A DNA stretch of 64,000 nt from Panaeolus papilionaceus (Eukaryota; Basidiomycota; Agaricomycetes; Agaricales), in assembly GCA_015501605.1 (NCBI GenBank), contig JADNRZ010000008.1:496001-560000 (forward strand), given 5' to 3'. The notes below the pieces were generated by a model. It was not told the DNA's origin. It searched no databases and saw nothing but the letters and a program-made list of their open reading frames with translations. Below are positions 12,613-24,700 of the stretch, one piece after another (positions within the stretch are counted from its first letter, which is position 1; each line of letters starts with the position of its first letter). Position numbers and translations under genes: made by a program.

Positions 12613-15600
12613 ATGATGGTGCATCCGTCGTCCACACTCAACATGACAGGGCCTACTCCAGCATCTTCTAACCCTCGTCAACTACCCGATGTGGGAGCTA
12701 CAGCACAGCAGCAACAAGTTCGAGTTGACAGACCAAGACCGAAAGGGCCAGGTTCACGCCGTCTGCCCACACCCATGCTCAAGAATCCGGCACCTCCTCC
12801 TACCCAACCTTTACCTATTCCTGTACCCCATCCAGGCCAAGTGGGCCCTACTGTGAATGCAATGGACTCTAAATTAATTTCTCGTAGGTCGGATGGGAGT
12901 CCCAAACGCAGGTCTGTACCTGCCTCGGATCCAGCAATATCACACCCTACGCCGCCATCATCTTTGGTGTCAAGTGGTACGGCAGCTGTCTCCACATCTT
13001 CCAATTCCTCAGCAACAGTGAATCGTGGAATACGATCGCTACCTACTATTATGCCATCGAGTCGAAGAGGCTCAACAGTCACAGAACTAAGTCCGAGTGA
13101 AAGTATAAACCATGCACGCGATATTTCTGCCGACCTTTCAAAGATAATTCCTGTGACCAACGTTACACCAAATACAGGCTCAGGTCCCGGTTCAGTGTCT
13201 ACTCGTGATCCCGTTATTACAAGCGTTTTTACGTCCTCCTTTTCGACTTCGGGAACAAGCAAACGGGCGAGCAAAAGGGCCAGTACAGCCAGTGCTATCA
13301 CAGCGGGTATTATGGCTGAGCTCGATTTTAATGTCGACTTTAACCTGGACCTCAACCTGGTTACTTTACCTCCTCTGAAATCTTCCACAGCGCACAATTA
13401 TTTGGATTCGGGCTCTGATACAGGCTCTATTTCTGATTCGGACTCAGAGTCTGATGAAGCGTCTGTTTCTAGCCCAATAGCAACGTCTACGACGGAGATG
13501 ACGACAACAATGGAGAGACCAAAAACACCACCATCTTCCTATGTTCCTATAAAAGCTGCTCCTATAGTTGTACCGAACCGATCCAACTCTGCCTCTCCAT
13601 CTTCCTACGCATTCATCAACACATCGGTTTCGTCATCCTCAGGCCCTGTTGAAATCACAACACTACCACGAAGGCAGTCTACAACCCCCTCTCCCTCATC
13701 ATCGTCGTTCTCATCAGTACCATACAAGCGAGCTTCAAATGGCCGACTCAATGGAGCACGCCCGCCCCCCGTTTCAATGTCCGCTAGAAGAAGAACGGTA
13801 ACACCCACTACACCGACATCTCAGGGGCAGTTTGCACATCAGCAGCAACTGGCTCCGGAACGGCAGCTGGCTCAGAACGCCCAAACTAGCCAAGAACAGC
13901 TGGTACAAACCCACACCGTCAAACAGCAGCATCACCCGCCCGTTGCGCGCACCAGAACCACCAGCGAGAGCGCAGGCACTCGACCGAGTGGACACGCTCA
14001 TGGACATGGGCATGGATATTCATCTTCTATCTCATCATTAAATGCCATGTCAAGGTCGATGTCTAATTCTACGTCGACGTCACCGTCAGGTGGTCTCACG
14101 ACAACGCCATCATCCAAACCATCAGCACATAAATTGCAAAGTTTGCAGACAGTCATGTCGACAGCTACGTTAACATCTACGCGACGAAGGTCGGCACTAC
14201 CACAAATACCTACGGTTACACCTGGTCCTGTTGTTGTCGTAGCCAGTACAGCACAGACGGCTCAAGCTCCGGTCCTGGTTTCCGTGCAGCCCAAGCAGAA
14301 ACAGACAGAGAAGGGCAGGGAGAGTCCTCTGCAGACCGTCAAGGCGTCATCAGCTCCTACAACAGCCACTACGATTGGTTTCGGCGTTAATGGCGGGAGA
14401 GCGAGTCCGGCCCAGAGTATGACAGGCGTTTCGTCGAGTTTCCCTGCGATGACAAGGACAGAAAGTGGGGGTTCAGTCAATCGGACCGCACAGAATGCCG
14501 CTGTATCTTCAAGTGGAAGGACAAGCCCGGCACAGCCGAGGATTGCGGTACCCGTGGCTGCTGTTGTAGTATCCACTGCAATTGCAACTCCAGCTGGCAG
14601 TAGTGGTGGGAATGGGACAACGAGTGCACCCAGCGCGTTTGCTCGTATACACCCGAGTATGCGTACTCCCTGGCCTGTTACTTCCGATGCGGCCGTCCTC
14701 GCGGGTCAACCAGTTGTTGGTGAGCCAGCAGGTCGTGTTTCTAGCGAGAGTTCCACATCAAGTTCGGAGTCTTTTCCGGGTGAAGAGAAGGGACAAGAGG
14801 TGGAGGTGAACGTGGCGATTCATATTGAGGCCAAGAAGAATAAGGAGAAGGCGAGAGAGGTGTCTCCAGAGCCTTCCCAGACTGCGGTAGCGGCTCCAAA
14901 TGTGAAGGAGAAAGCGAGAGGGGCGACCCCAGATTCCTTCCATGCTTCTCAGACGACGGTATCAACGCAGAATGCGAGACTGGACGAGGTGAACAGATTG
15001 GACGATGACTCGTCTGATATTGTCCCTGTGCGGATGATGCAGACAAAGGCTGCTTGTCCCCCTGCTGTTGAAACGGGGATTTCGCCCAAAGTCAAGGACT
15101 CGGATAAAGCCCTGCCAGCACTTCCACCCCTGGTCGCACAGCGCAAGAAAAGCAAATGGAAAACTGCAACATCTGCGACGAGCACGCTTAGTGCCAAGGC
15201 TGTTTCCATTGCAAATGGACTGCAAAGCAACATTTCCAGGAAGATAACAGGGAACCTCAAGGCAGCGATTGGGACGCGATCAAAGTCGATTCCATCTATC
15301 CAGGACATGCCATCTGAGCTCTGGAGTCAGATATTCTTGTGGTGCCTTCCTCAACCTGGGCCGTATTCCTCTGCTTCATCTCCAGAAGAACCTCTGTACA
15401 TGGAACCTAAACCGACGAGCATTCCTCTCATCTTGTGTCAAGTGAACAGGATTTGGAGGTTCACTGCGATCAGCACGCCAGGGTTGTGGTCTTCCCTTTC
15501 GCTCCGACTACACGGGCAACCCAATTGGCTGTACTTTACTCAAAGTTGGCTAGAGAGAGCAGCAGATTTGCCGCTCTCACTGCATATTTCCTGGGGTCCT

Positions 15601-16392
15601 GACAAGGATCTTGAAGCGCACGACGACGTATTGCAATACTTGCTCTTCAAGGCTAACCAATGGAAACACATTCGGCTTTCAGTATCGAAGGAGATCACAG
15701 TCTGGCAATCGCATGGATTCCCTAGTCGTGTTCGAAAGCTACTCAGCAAGACGATGCCTCGGTTGAAGAGTTTGGAAGTGGCGACCAGCCTGTCGTCTGC
15801 TATCTCTATGATCGAGGTGCAAAAGGTTGCTCCGGGATTGAGACACCTTCGGCTGATGGATAGTGCGATCGACCCTCTCAAGTTCGTTTCGGCTAGTTGG
15901 GAGCAGTTGACAGGGTTTCAGAGTGCATATGTGCTTGAGGTGCCGCAAGCCCTGACTATACTGCGTCGGTGCCCGAACATGGTGCATTTTGACGTGTGTG
16001 TCGGGAGTTCACCGCTAGTGGAACCGACAAAGACGAGGAAGATCATACGACCTGTTCAATTGAAGGTGTTGATTGTTAGGGAGACGACACCCTATGCTGT
16101 TGATGGATTTTTGAGATCATTGGAGTTGCCTGGAATTGAAGAGCTGTATATCAAGGCGGAGACGTGGAGTATTTATGAGGAGTATGGATGGACGACGGAT
16201 GAACTTATGCATCTGCTGACACGATCCAACCAACCCAAGGGGAGATTAGGAGCACGGTTGAGGAAGCTGAGTGTTTTTAATTTGGAATGGGATTCAGGAG
16301 ATATGGATGGATTTATTTCAGAAGTACCGAGCCTGCGCACTATTGAAGTTAAAGGACGTCAAAGTCAACAGGTTCGAGTAGTTGATAAATAA
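12613..16392 (+). CDS. Large F-box protein with ~890-residue disordered Ser/Thr/Pro-rich N-terminus
   Basis: A single open exon encodes 1,259 residues from the ATG at 12613. The frame stays open to a GTG at 12568, which is not a likely start. Residues 1 to about 890 are low-complexity Ser/Thr/Pro/Ala with basic SRR/KR patches and no domain. An F-box-like motif begins near residue 895 (DMPSELWSQIFLWCLPQ), followed by ILCQVNRIWRFTAISTPGLW, as in the large Agaricomycete F-box families. The remaining ~300 residues look like irregular leucine-rich repeats (LRHLRLMDSA, LRKLSVFNLEW). F-box proteins serve as substrate adaptors of SCF ubiquitin ligases; the target is unknown. Upstream introns in the 5' UTR cannot be excluded. 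Confidence 0.82.
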   Translation: MMVHPSSTLNMTGPTPASSNPRQLPDVGATAQQQQVRVDRPRPKGPGSRRLPTPMLKNPAPPPTQPLPIPVPHPGQVGPTVNAMDSKLISRRSDGSPKRRSVPASDPAISHPTPPSSLVSSGTAAVSTSSNSSATVNRGIRSLPTIMPSSRRGSTVTELSPSESINHARDISADLSKIIPVTNVTPNTGSGPGSVSTRDPVITSVFTSSFSTSGTSKRASKRASTASAITAGIMAELDFNVDFNLDLNLVTLPPLKSSTAHNYLDSGSDTGSISDSDSESDEASVSSPIATSTTEMTTTMERPKTPPSSYVPIKAAPIVVPNRSNSASPSSYAFINTSVSSSSGPVEITTLPRRQSTTPSPSSSSFSSVPYKRASNGRLNGARPPPVSMSARRRTVTPTTPTSQGQFAHQQQLAPERQLAQNAQTSQEQLVQTHTVKQQHHPPVARTRTTSESAGTRPSGHAHGHGHGYSSSISSLNAMSRSMSNSTSTSPSGGLTTTPSSKPSAHKLQSLQTVMSTATLTSTRRRSALPQIPTVTPGPVVVVASTAQTAQAPVLVSVQPKQKQTEKGRESPLQTVKASSAPTTATTIGFGVNGGRASPAQSMTGVSSSFPAMTRTESGGSVNRTAQNAAVSSSGRTSPAQPRIAVPVAAVVVSTAIATPAGSSGGNGTTSAPSAFARIHPSMRTPWPVTSDAAVLAGQPVVGEPAGRVSSESSTSSSESFPGEEKGQEVEVNVAIHIEAKKNKEKAREVSPEPSQTAVAAPNVKEKARGATPDSFHASQTTVSTQNARLDEVNRLDDDSSDIVPVRMMQTKAACPPAVETGISPKVKDSDKALPALPPLVAQRKKSKWKTATSATSTLSAKAVSIANGLQSNISRKITGNLKAAIGTRSKSIPSIQDMPSELWSQIFLWCLPQPGPYSSASSPEEPLYMEPKPTSIPLILCQVNRIWRFTAISTPGLWSSLSLRLHGQPNWLYFTQSWLERAADLPLSLHISWGPDKDLEAHDDVLQYLLFKANQWKHIRLSVSKEITVWQSHGFPSRVRKLLSKTMPRLKSLEVATSLSSAISMIEVQKVAPGLRHLRLMDSAIDPLKFVSASWEQLTGFQSAYVLEVPQALTILRRCPNMVHFDVCVGSSPLVEPTKTRKIIRPVQLKVLIVRETTPYAVDGFLRSLELPGIEELYIKAETWSIYEEYGWTTDELMHLLTRSNQPKGRLGARLRKLSVFNLEWDSGDMDGFISEVPSLRTIEVKGRQSQQVRVVDK

Positions 16393-16785
16393 ATAAATAA
16401 TAATAAAATAATAAATTTGTGAATTTTTGAAAAACGTGGGAAAATAGAATAGTAATTGAGTTGTTGTGAAAGTTGATTGGTTTGAGTTGTGACTCTTTGT
16501 CTTTCTGTCCAGTCCTCCACTTACAGGACAGACATTATTTTTTTGACGGTTCGCTCTTTTCACAGCGTCCGCTTTCTCCTTACACCTTTACTTCCATCCA
16601 GCTTGCATATCTCGCCTGCTGGCAGGTCATTTTTGACGACCGACCAACAAGAAACATCCTTCAAATAAACCAAACGAAGAAAAAAAAAGATTTCTTTCTC
16701 TTTGAACAATTCGTATGTATCTTTTTCCTTCTTTCTTCCTGTCCTTCTTTCTTGTTAATCTAATAAAATAAATTGAAAAAATAGA
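16393..16785. other. Spacer: poly(A) region of F-box gene and 5' leader of eIF4G
   Basis: Directly after the F-box stop the sequence is a run of AATAAA-like repeats (about 16390-16420), a likely polyadenylation region. The remainder is pyrimidine-rich with an A-tract near 16680 and reads as the promoter/5' UTR of the translation factor gene. No ORF of note. Confidence 0.55.
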
Positions 16786-19700
16786 ATGAGCAAATCTTCA
16801 ACTACAACTGTTCCAAAAAATCCGACTCCGCTACCAGCAAAGTCAGCTTGGGCAAGGGGTCCACCTCAGGCAACGCCCACAGCTCCCTCCCCTAGGTCTC
16901 AATCTCCTGCACCATCAACTCCCATCCACCAAACACATTCTCGTAGACCTAGTACTTTAGGTCAAGGTATTCCTATCAAAGACGGTGTATCCGTTCCAAG
17001 AAGTAATGTCGCCGCCGTGAAGCAAGGTTAGTCATCACCTAGTCATCCCACATAAACACCTCAACAACCCGCTAACCACGCTCTTATTTTTTATTTTATT
17101 TTTTCAACTTAATTTTTTTCTATTTGATTTTTTTGAAAAAAATCTAGGTTCAGCGGTGACTTTTGGTTCAATAGATGGTTCAGATGCAGCAGTATCACCC
17201 CCTCCTGCTACAACAACTTCTTCCATCAAATCCGATGGCATCAAGTCATTTGGTTCAGTGCCAGCAACGTCTGGTCATACAAACGGAAAGGCCTCGATAT
17301 CTTCTAGGTCATCAATTGTACCGCCTCCTGTATCATCAGCATCATCATCATCCGCATCTACTACCAATGCCACGTCTTTCACCGCCTCCTCAACATCCGC
17401 ACCCACTACAGCTTCATCTTCATCACCAACCCCAACCACCTCCACTCCTGTTGTCAATAAGCCAAAAATTGACATCAAGAAAATGTTCCAAAATCCCTCA
17501 TCTGCTCCACCCTCAAATCCCTCTTCCGATTCCTCATCACCCGCCATGAGACCAACAAACCTCCCATCACAGCCTCCTTCCGGCCATCCCTCACATCCTC
17601 CGGCTTCTCAACTGAATCCCAATTTCCAGCCCTTTGTTCCGAGTGGAAACATGCGGCCTCAGAATGGTGGGCCTCCAAGGTCACCCCAATATTCCCGCCA
17701 ACTTCCTAATGGAAACGGGCCACGCTCTCAGGGCGGACAGAACGGTGGGCCTCCTGCAGGCCTGCCTTCGCCCAGATTAGGGCCACACCCTCATCCTCAT
17801 AACCAACAGCCGAACTCTATGCCTACACCTCAACAATCTCAACAGCCTCTCCCTCCTCAAATGCCACATATGCAAATGCCCTGGGGAGCTTACTACGTAA
17901 GTTGTTGTTTTCTTGTGTTTTTCTTCTTCACGCACTAGTGACTTGCTTCTAATCTCGTGCTTCCTTGATCCTTAGTATCCTCCTCCCGATCAACAACATT
18001 ATATGCCGTATCCCGGCTGGTATGGTGCCCCTGTCCCTATGCCCCCTCACCAAGGACCTGGTCCTCAGCAGCCAGGTCCACATATGCCCCCTCATGGCGG
18101 TATGCCTATGTCCCCTAGAAATCCTCCGGCCAATATCCAAGCGCCGGGTACTCCTACACTAGCCCCTGCCCACGTTAATTCCACGCACCCTCATCCTCCA
18201 CCTGTAATGTCCCATCCCACTAATTCCCTCGGGGGCGTCACCTCACCACCCCCTACCCCATCGTCATCTATACCCCCTCGTTTGAATGCTACTTCGAATG
18301 CATTCGTTCCGAGGACAACAAAAGTAACGTTGAAGTCCGAGGATGGGACCGAGACGACTATAGAGAAGCTCAAGGGTAATTTACAAACACCCAATACGAG
18401 CTATGCTGCGTTACCAGCGCAAGGAGGCTCAGTGTACCGACAGGCAAGCCCTGGTACACCTAATAGGCGACCCGTTAGCGTCAGGCTGGAGACAGAGGAC
18501 CAACGCAATGCTAGATTGGCCGCTGAGGAGAAGGAGGCCGAGAAGGGTAGGCTAAAGGTCGAGGCGGAGGAGAAGAAGAAGAGGGAAGAGGCCGAGAAGA
18601 AGAAGAAAGAGGAAGAAGAGAAAAAGAGGAAGGAGGAAGAGGCAGAGCAGGCTAGGTTGAAGAAGATTGAGGACGAGAAGAAGGAACAGGAACGTCTCAA
18701 AAAGGAGGAGGAGGAGAAGAAACGAAAGGAGGCCGAGGCCGAGGAACGTAAGAAAAAGGAGGTTGAGGAGGAGGCTAAGCGTAAAGAGGAGGAACGCAAG
18801 AAGAATGAAGAAGCGAAGCGATTGGCTGAGGAAAAGGCAAAGAAGGAGGAGGAGGAGCGTCTCCTCAAGGAGAAGGAAGAGAAGGAGAAAGTAGAACGGG
18901 CCAAGCGCGAGGAGGAGGAACGCCTGCGTCGTGAGCAGGAGGAGAAGGAGTCCGCTGAGAAGGCATCAACTCCATCCGCCGCTGCAGAAGAGGGTGAGGT
19001 TGCTGCAGAGCCCAAGCCCTCCGCTCTTGATGGCAAGGCTTCTCTCAAAGAAGGTCTCCGTATCGATACTGCCGCTGCCGCCACCCCCAGTCAGAGGCCA
19101 AGGCCTGGCCCCCTGGATCTTTCCATCGCGAAGAACAACCGCGATGCCGCCCCTCAAAGCGCTCTAGCCACAGCTCGCATCATTTCCGACATCAATGCCA
19201 TCTCATACCCCGAGGGTGTCAGCAGTCCACGACCCGATCTTAACCAGAATGTCAAGGATGGGCGCTTCAGGTAAGTTTTTTAAAATTATAAGAGTTTGAT
19301 CTGCCACTAATTTTTTTTTCGACAGATATGATCGCGATTTCCTTCTCCAATTCATGTCGGTTTGCAAAGAGAAGCCGGCAATGCTTCCTCCTCTCGACGC
19401 TATTGGTCTTGAACCTAACGACCAATCTGCATTCAACCACCCAATTGCTCGTGGTGGCTCTGGTCGTGGTGGTCGCAACGGCCCTGTCAGTCGCCAGGCA
19501 TCCATCAACATCCCCTACAAGGGCACTGGACCTTTCAACGTCATGGGTCAATTCACTGCCCCCACCAACAAGGATGGATTCGCTAACCCTTCACGCTCAG
19601 TCTCCGTTGGTGGTCCTGGTATCCCGTACAACTCCCGCGCTGGTAACCAAATGGTCCGTACTCCCTCGACAGGAGGCGCTGGCACACCTATCCATGTTCG

Positions 19701-21771
19701 TACTCGCAGCAAACGCGGTGAAAAGCGTGGTGAGAACAACAAGGCCCCCAACCAACAGTCTGGCCTCAGCAATGTTCAGAATCAGCAATTCCAGAATCTC
19801 GAGCCCGTTGTTCCCTTACAGGCAACTGCCAACCGTTGGGATAGGAAGGCGATCGCTGTCGACCAGGATTCGCCTGAGATGGTGGACCGCAAGGTCAAGG
19901 GTCTTCTCAACAAGCTTACCATGGAGAAGTTTGACTCCATCTCCGACCAGATCATTTTATGGGCCAACAAGTCCGAGAAGGAGAAGGATGGCCGAACGCT
20001 CATCCAGGTCATCAAACTCGTTTTCGAGAAGGCTACAGACGAGGCAACCTGGTCAGAGATGTATGCCCGTCTCTGCAGGAAGATGATGGAGCAGATCAGC
20101 TCCAAGGTTCAGGACGATGGCATCAAGAACGCCGAGGGCAAGCCTATTGCTGGTGGTCAGTTGTTCAGGAAGTACCTCCTCAACAGATGTCAAGAGGATT
20201 TCGAGCGAGGATGGGTCCAGAAGGAGGCTACCGCCGCCGCCGCCGCCACGAAGGCTCTCGAGGATGAGGCTGCCGCCCGTGCTGCCGATGGCAAGAAGCA
20301 GGAGGATGGTTCCGACGAGGTTGCGCTCTACTCTGAGGAGTATTATGCTGCACAGAAGGCGAAGCGCCAGGGTCTTGGTCTTATCAAGTTTATTGGTGAA
20401 CTGTTCAAGCTCCAGATGTTGACGGAGCGTATCATGCATGAGTGTGTGAAGAAACTTCTGGGCAACGTTGAGAACCCTGAGGAGGAGGAGATCGAGTCAC
20501 TTTGCAAGCTCCTCACCACCGTTGGAAGCATCTTGGATACCCCGAAGGCTCGCGCTCATTTGGACGTTTACTTCTCGAGGATGAAGGAGTTGACAAAGAG
20601 CCACAATGTTTCCTCGCGTATGCAGTTCATGCTTCAGGTATGTAACTTGAATTGGGCTTGGAAGCATTTTGGCTAATTCTGTTTTTAGGATTTGATTGAG
20701 CTCCGTGAGCGTAAATGGGTCACTCGTAACACCGTTGCCGCCCCAACTACCATTGCTCAAATTCACGAAGCCGTATGTTTTGCCGCTTTCTATTTAATTT
20801 TCGAGTGATCCTAATGCAATTTGTAGGCTGCCAAGGAGAAGGCTAACCTTGAGAAGGAGTCATACCAACGCCAGATGAGCATGTCTCGTGGCGGTTCAAG
20901 ACGTGGTGGTGATCGTAGTGAGTTCCCTCCCAACGCTGATGGATGGGCGGTTGCTGGCTCTGGTCCTGCTCGTCCTCCACCCAAGGCGGGTGATCTGTCC
21001 AAGTTCGGCCAGATCAGCAAAAACCAGCCGATGACTTTCGGTCCTGGAAGCGTCTTTGCTGGCAAGAAGGGGCCTGCTGAGTCCACCAAGAGGGATTCAA
21101 TTTCAAGGGTTAGCTCGAACTCGAACATGTTCTCGATGTTGAGCGCACAAGGTGCCGAGACTGCTGAGACTGCTACCAAACGTACGTTGTGTCTTTTCTA
21201 TTTGTTCCTCTCATGATTTACGCGCCTCTTTATAGCCGCTGAGCCTGCACAACGCAGGCGTCTCATCTTGCAACCCCGCACCAAGCCTGTGGAACCCGGG
21301 TCGCAGGAAACATCATCGCCTGTTGGTGACAACGATAGCAATGATGAAGAGGATGCTACTCCTGAAATCTCTGAGGAGGATGCCAAGAAGAAGATCAAGG
21401 AGGACAGCAAGGAATTCTTCGGTGTCCGCAACCTTGATGAGGCCGAGGAGTACTTCAAGCTCCCCACCAAATTCCATGGCCAGCTCATCGACAAACTTGT
21501 CTCCACGGCCATCGAGTCCAAGGAAACTGACGCTAAGCTTGTTGCAGACTTTTTCGCTCGCGCTGTCGAGAAGGACCTCACCACCTCGGACGCGTTCCTT
21601 GAAGGTTTAGGCCCTATTGCTGAGATTATTGACGACATCGCGATCGACGCTCCCAAGGCCTATCAGCTTTTCGCTATGATGGTTAAGGCTGCTGCTCTGG
21701 ATGACACCAAGAAGGCAGCGTTGGCTGACAAGTCGATGGATCGTGATAAGCTGGTGGAGATCCTTCAATAG
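16786..21771 (+). CDS. Eukaryotic translation initiation factor 4 gamma (eIF4G)
   Basis: Seven exons (16786-17026, 17148-17896, 17976-19270, 19326-20637, 20689-20772, 20827-21181, 21236-21771) give 1,523 residues with consistent phases. The protein is the scaffold of the cap-binding complex, joining eIF4E, eIF4A and eIF3. The N-terminal ~500 residues are disordered and Ser/Pro/Gln-rich. A long Glu/Lys/Arg helix follows at about residues 511-658. The eIF4E-binding motif YDRDFLLQF (Y-x4-L-hydrophobic) is at about residue 763. The MIF4G domain starts near residue 944 (MVDRKVKGLLNKLT) and continues through FRKYLLNRCQEDFERGW. An RGG-like basic segment (SRGGSRRGGDR) and a C-terminal MA3 domain (from about 1390, KEFFGVRNLDEAEEYFKLP) complete it. 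The MA3 domain resembles that of metazoan and plant eIF4G; yeast eIF4G lacks it. Confidence 0.95.
18525..18960 (+). repeat. Charged E/K/R helix-coding tract inside eIF4G
   Basis: Nearly pure GAG/AAG/AGG codons encode about 145 residues of alternating acidic and basic runs (EEKKKREEAEKKKKEEEEKK and similar). Spacing of opposite charges at i and i+4 fits a single alpha-helix or coiled coil. The opposite strand therefore shows a long Ser-rich shadow ORF without meaning. Confidence 0.8.
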
Positions 21772-24700
21772 ATTATCTTCGTTTCATTGTATCACAATCT
21801 CTTCTGTCTTCTTCGCACTTGTATGCATCCCTCTCTTCTCTCGGGCACGTTTTCGGATTTTCTTTGGCATTTTACCTTCGTCATTTCGTCTCACAGTGTA
21901 TCCCAGCTACCTTACATTCACCTTTATCCTACTTGGCCCTCACCTTCTATGCATCCTTCCACTATTATATATTCCCCATGTTGCCTTGCACTCATCCATT
22001 TCACACATCATCATCATTCCTTTTTTTCCCATCGCACATCATCTTTTCCACCCTTTTTATGACTGGTTTTACTTCGTTGCATTGTTTTTTTACTACTCTT
22101 TGCCTCCACCTCTTCACTTCTTCCCCCCTATATATTTGTTCCAGTATGTTCAACCCTCTGTCTTAGTCTAGACAGTCACGACACGTATACGTACTACCGT
22201 TTTAACGGTTTTTCACTCTCGTTCTCTCAACTCTCCGTTTCATTTCCTCTACGTCTCTTCCTTTCTCTATCGTGATCTCTTCAATTTCCTATTGACATAC
22301 GGACTTGCGATTCCTTTTGTCTCCTTCTATTTCCCTGCCTACTCGCGCCGGCTCTTCATCGAGCACGGCCTGCTTGAGCTCTTAGTGGATGAGAGTTTTA
22401 TCCACACCACCCACACCCGCACCCATACAGTTGTGATCGTGTTTTGTGTTGTATGTACATAGGTTCATCCAGCAGAACAAGAGTAATCGCATCTACTTCG
22501 CATCCACACCACAGCTCGCTCATCATCCACATATGATATCTTCGAGATGATCCTGTGCCATTCTTGAAGTTGATGTGATTCTTGGTTTTTCTTTCCATCT
22601 CTCTCTCTCTGTCTTGGTTTTCTTTTTGTTACCTTATACCTCTTCCACCCTCTGTTCTGTTTGTGGTCGTTTTTACTTCATTACGACCATGGTTTTCTTT
22701 ACATTAGTGCACTACCTATAGACGATTTTGTTGAATGAGCTCACGAGATTAGTAACGTACGTATACGGTTGAAACGTAGTAGTAGTTATTTATTTCGTCG
22801 ATATTTATGATTTGTCTGTCACATTCCCGTTTCTCTCTTTTAGTCCTGGGGTTTGTATATAACTCTGAAAGGACATGAGTCTGAAGATCGAAGTCCTTAA
22901 TTGAGTAGTGGGACTATATAAGATTGACTCGAGGCCAAGTGAGATCTTTGATAGCTAAAATTGACCAAACTCCAGATTGCGGGGTATCTCCTGTTGCTGT
23001 GATTGCACTTGAATTTGTCAATGGCTCGAAGAACAGGTAAACGGCCATTCTACTGCAAGCAAATGTGATGAGGTTAGATGGAGGCTTGTTTGCGAAATCG
23101 ATCACGAGTTATCCGGTCTCCTTGTTTGTCCTTGTGGGTCTTTCCTCTGTTGCCTCACGCGAACTTGATCACGCCCCTTGACCTCGTTGACCAACATGCT
23201 CCGGTGCCCAACTCGTTTTCGTCTGGTTTGGTGTATACTCTCTCATCTTGCTCCTCCGATTGAATGCATCTTGGTGGTCTGCCTTATCGCATCACATCGA
23301 TTAGGACTGATATGACTCTGGAATGTGTTTCTTTCATCTTGGAACAGCACTCTGTACTTCTCTGTGGCCCTGCAACTTGGTATCTGTCTCCCGCAGCCTC
23401 GCCGTGGTAAACCCTAGTTAATGGGACGCAACACCTATGCAAAAGTCTGACCATTCTTGGGACCATTTGAATTCTACATCTCCTGACTGTCAGCGGACTC
23501 TATTCGCTCGCAAAAAGGCGGAAAATCGGATGACTCGGGGGTGTGTGCTTATGGTGCGATACTATAAGCCTCAGCACTTACGGGCATCTCTTCGAACTCG
23601 GGCAGGTTGCAAATCCTCTTGGGAATTATGCGGCAAGCCCTTAATAATCTCGCAATCATTCCTGCTGCACTGCTGTTTTTTTTGCAGGGCCAACCATCCT
23701 CCAAGGGTCGCCCAAATCACTTTTCACGGTATGCACAGCAAAGACAAAACCTCCAATGTCAACGACATTTTTACTTTCAAAGCTTCGACTTCGGGATACT
23801 GCGGTCTCAAAATACCCCTCACCGCGTCACGGGGCCGGCCATATACAACGTTTTACTTCTGTTTTCGGTTATGACTTCATCTCACATCGTCACATCTGGC
23901 GCCAGTGGGGCGTGGTCGTATTAGAGCTATAGAGTTGATCCCTCTCCACTGCGGTCCTCTCTATCCACATATTATATCTGGCCTGATCTTGACCTTATCG
24001 AGGCCTCTGATGCACCTACCGATGCCAACGGATGGGATCAAGTTGCTGTTTAACAGCGATTTGTAAAGCTGTAGGTGTCGTATGGATTTATCTATTATCC
24101 CGATGACAGAGCATCACGCACGGTCCAAGTTGAATTGTCGAACCGACAATTCATCAAGCGAATAGTTACTCTCTTCTGCCAGCACAGAAAGTATCGGAGC
24201 ATGTCCAATGCTGCTGTTATTGTTGTTCAATTCTCCAGTTATTTTGGTTCGTGGTTCTATCTGTTCCCAACCACATGCAATCAAAATTTCTTCTCAAGCT
24301 ATAGAGGATCCTAATGGATCTGCGACCTTGACGACACCACATCACGAACGCGGATTCAATGATAGTGAACGCGAACGTGCATTGTTTTTCTGAATGTTCT
24401 CGATACCCTTTAGTCAGGCTCAACGGGATTCCTGGAAGCCGGGTTGATTTCGATAGCATCAAGAATTTTGGACATCGGTGGCTCTTCTAGACAGAATCTC
24501 CGATAATGAATGCCTCAAGGCCTTTGGTGTTCTCATCACTGGCAATTGCCTCGCTTCCTCTCCCATTTTTGCATTCGATTGCAAAAAACAGACAATCAAA
24601 TTCTCGCGGGCAGGCAAGTCGTTCGAGTTTTGATGATGAACTAGAGGATGGTGACAATACAAGGGAGCGAGCCCTCATTTTGTTATGTCAAAAAGAGCGC

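Noticed and set aside
12678..13397. 239-codon minus-strand ORF
   Set aside because: Lies fully inside the large F-box coding region on the opposite strand and has no domain.
18401..19084. 227-codon Ser-rich ORF on the minus strand
   Set aside because: It is the antisense shadow of the Glu/Lys codon tract in eIF4G; GAG/AAG runs read as Ser/Phe/Leu on the other strand.
21701..22171. 156-codon hydrophobic ORF after eIF4G
   Set aside because: Begins inside the eIF4G coding exon in another frame and continues in C/T-rich 3' UTR.
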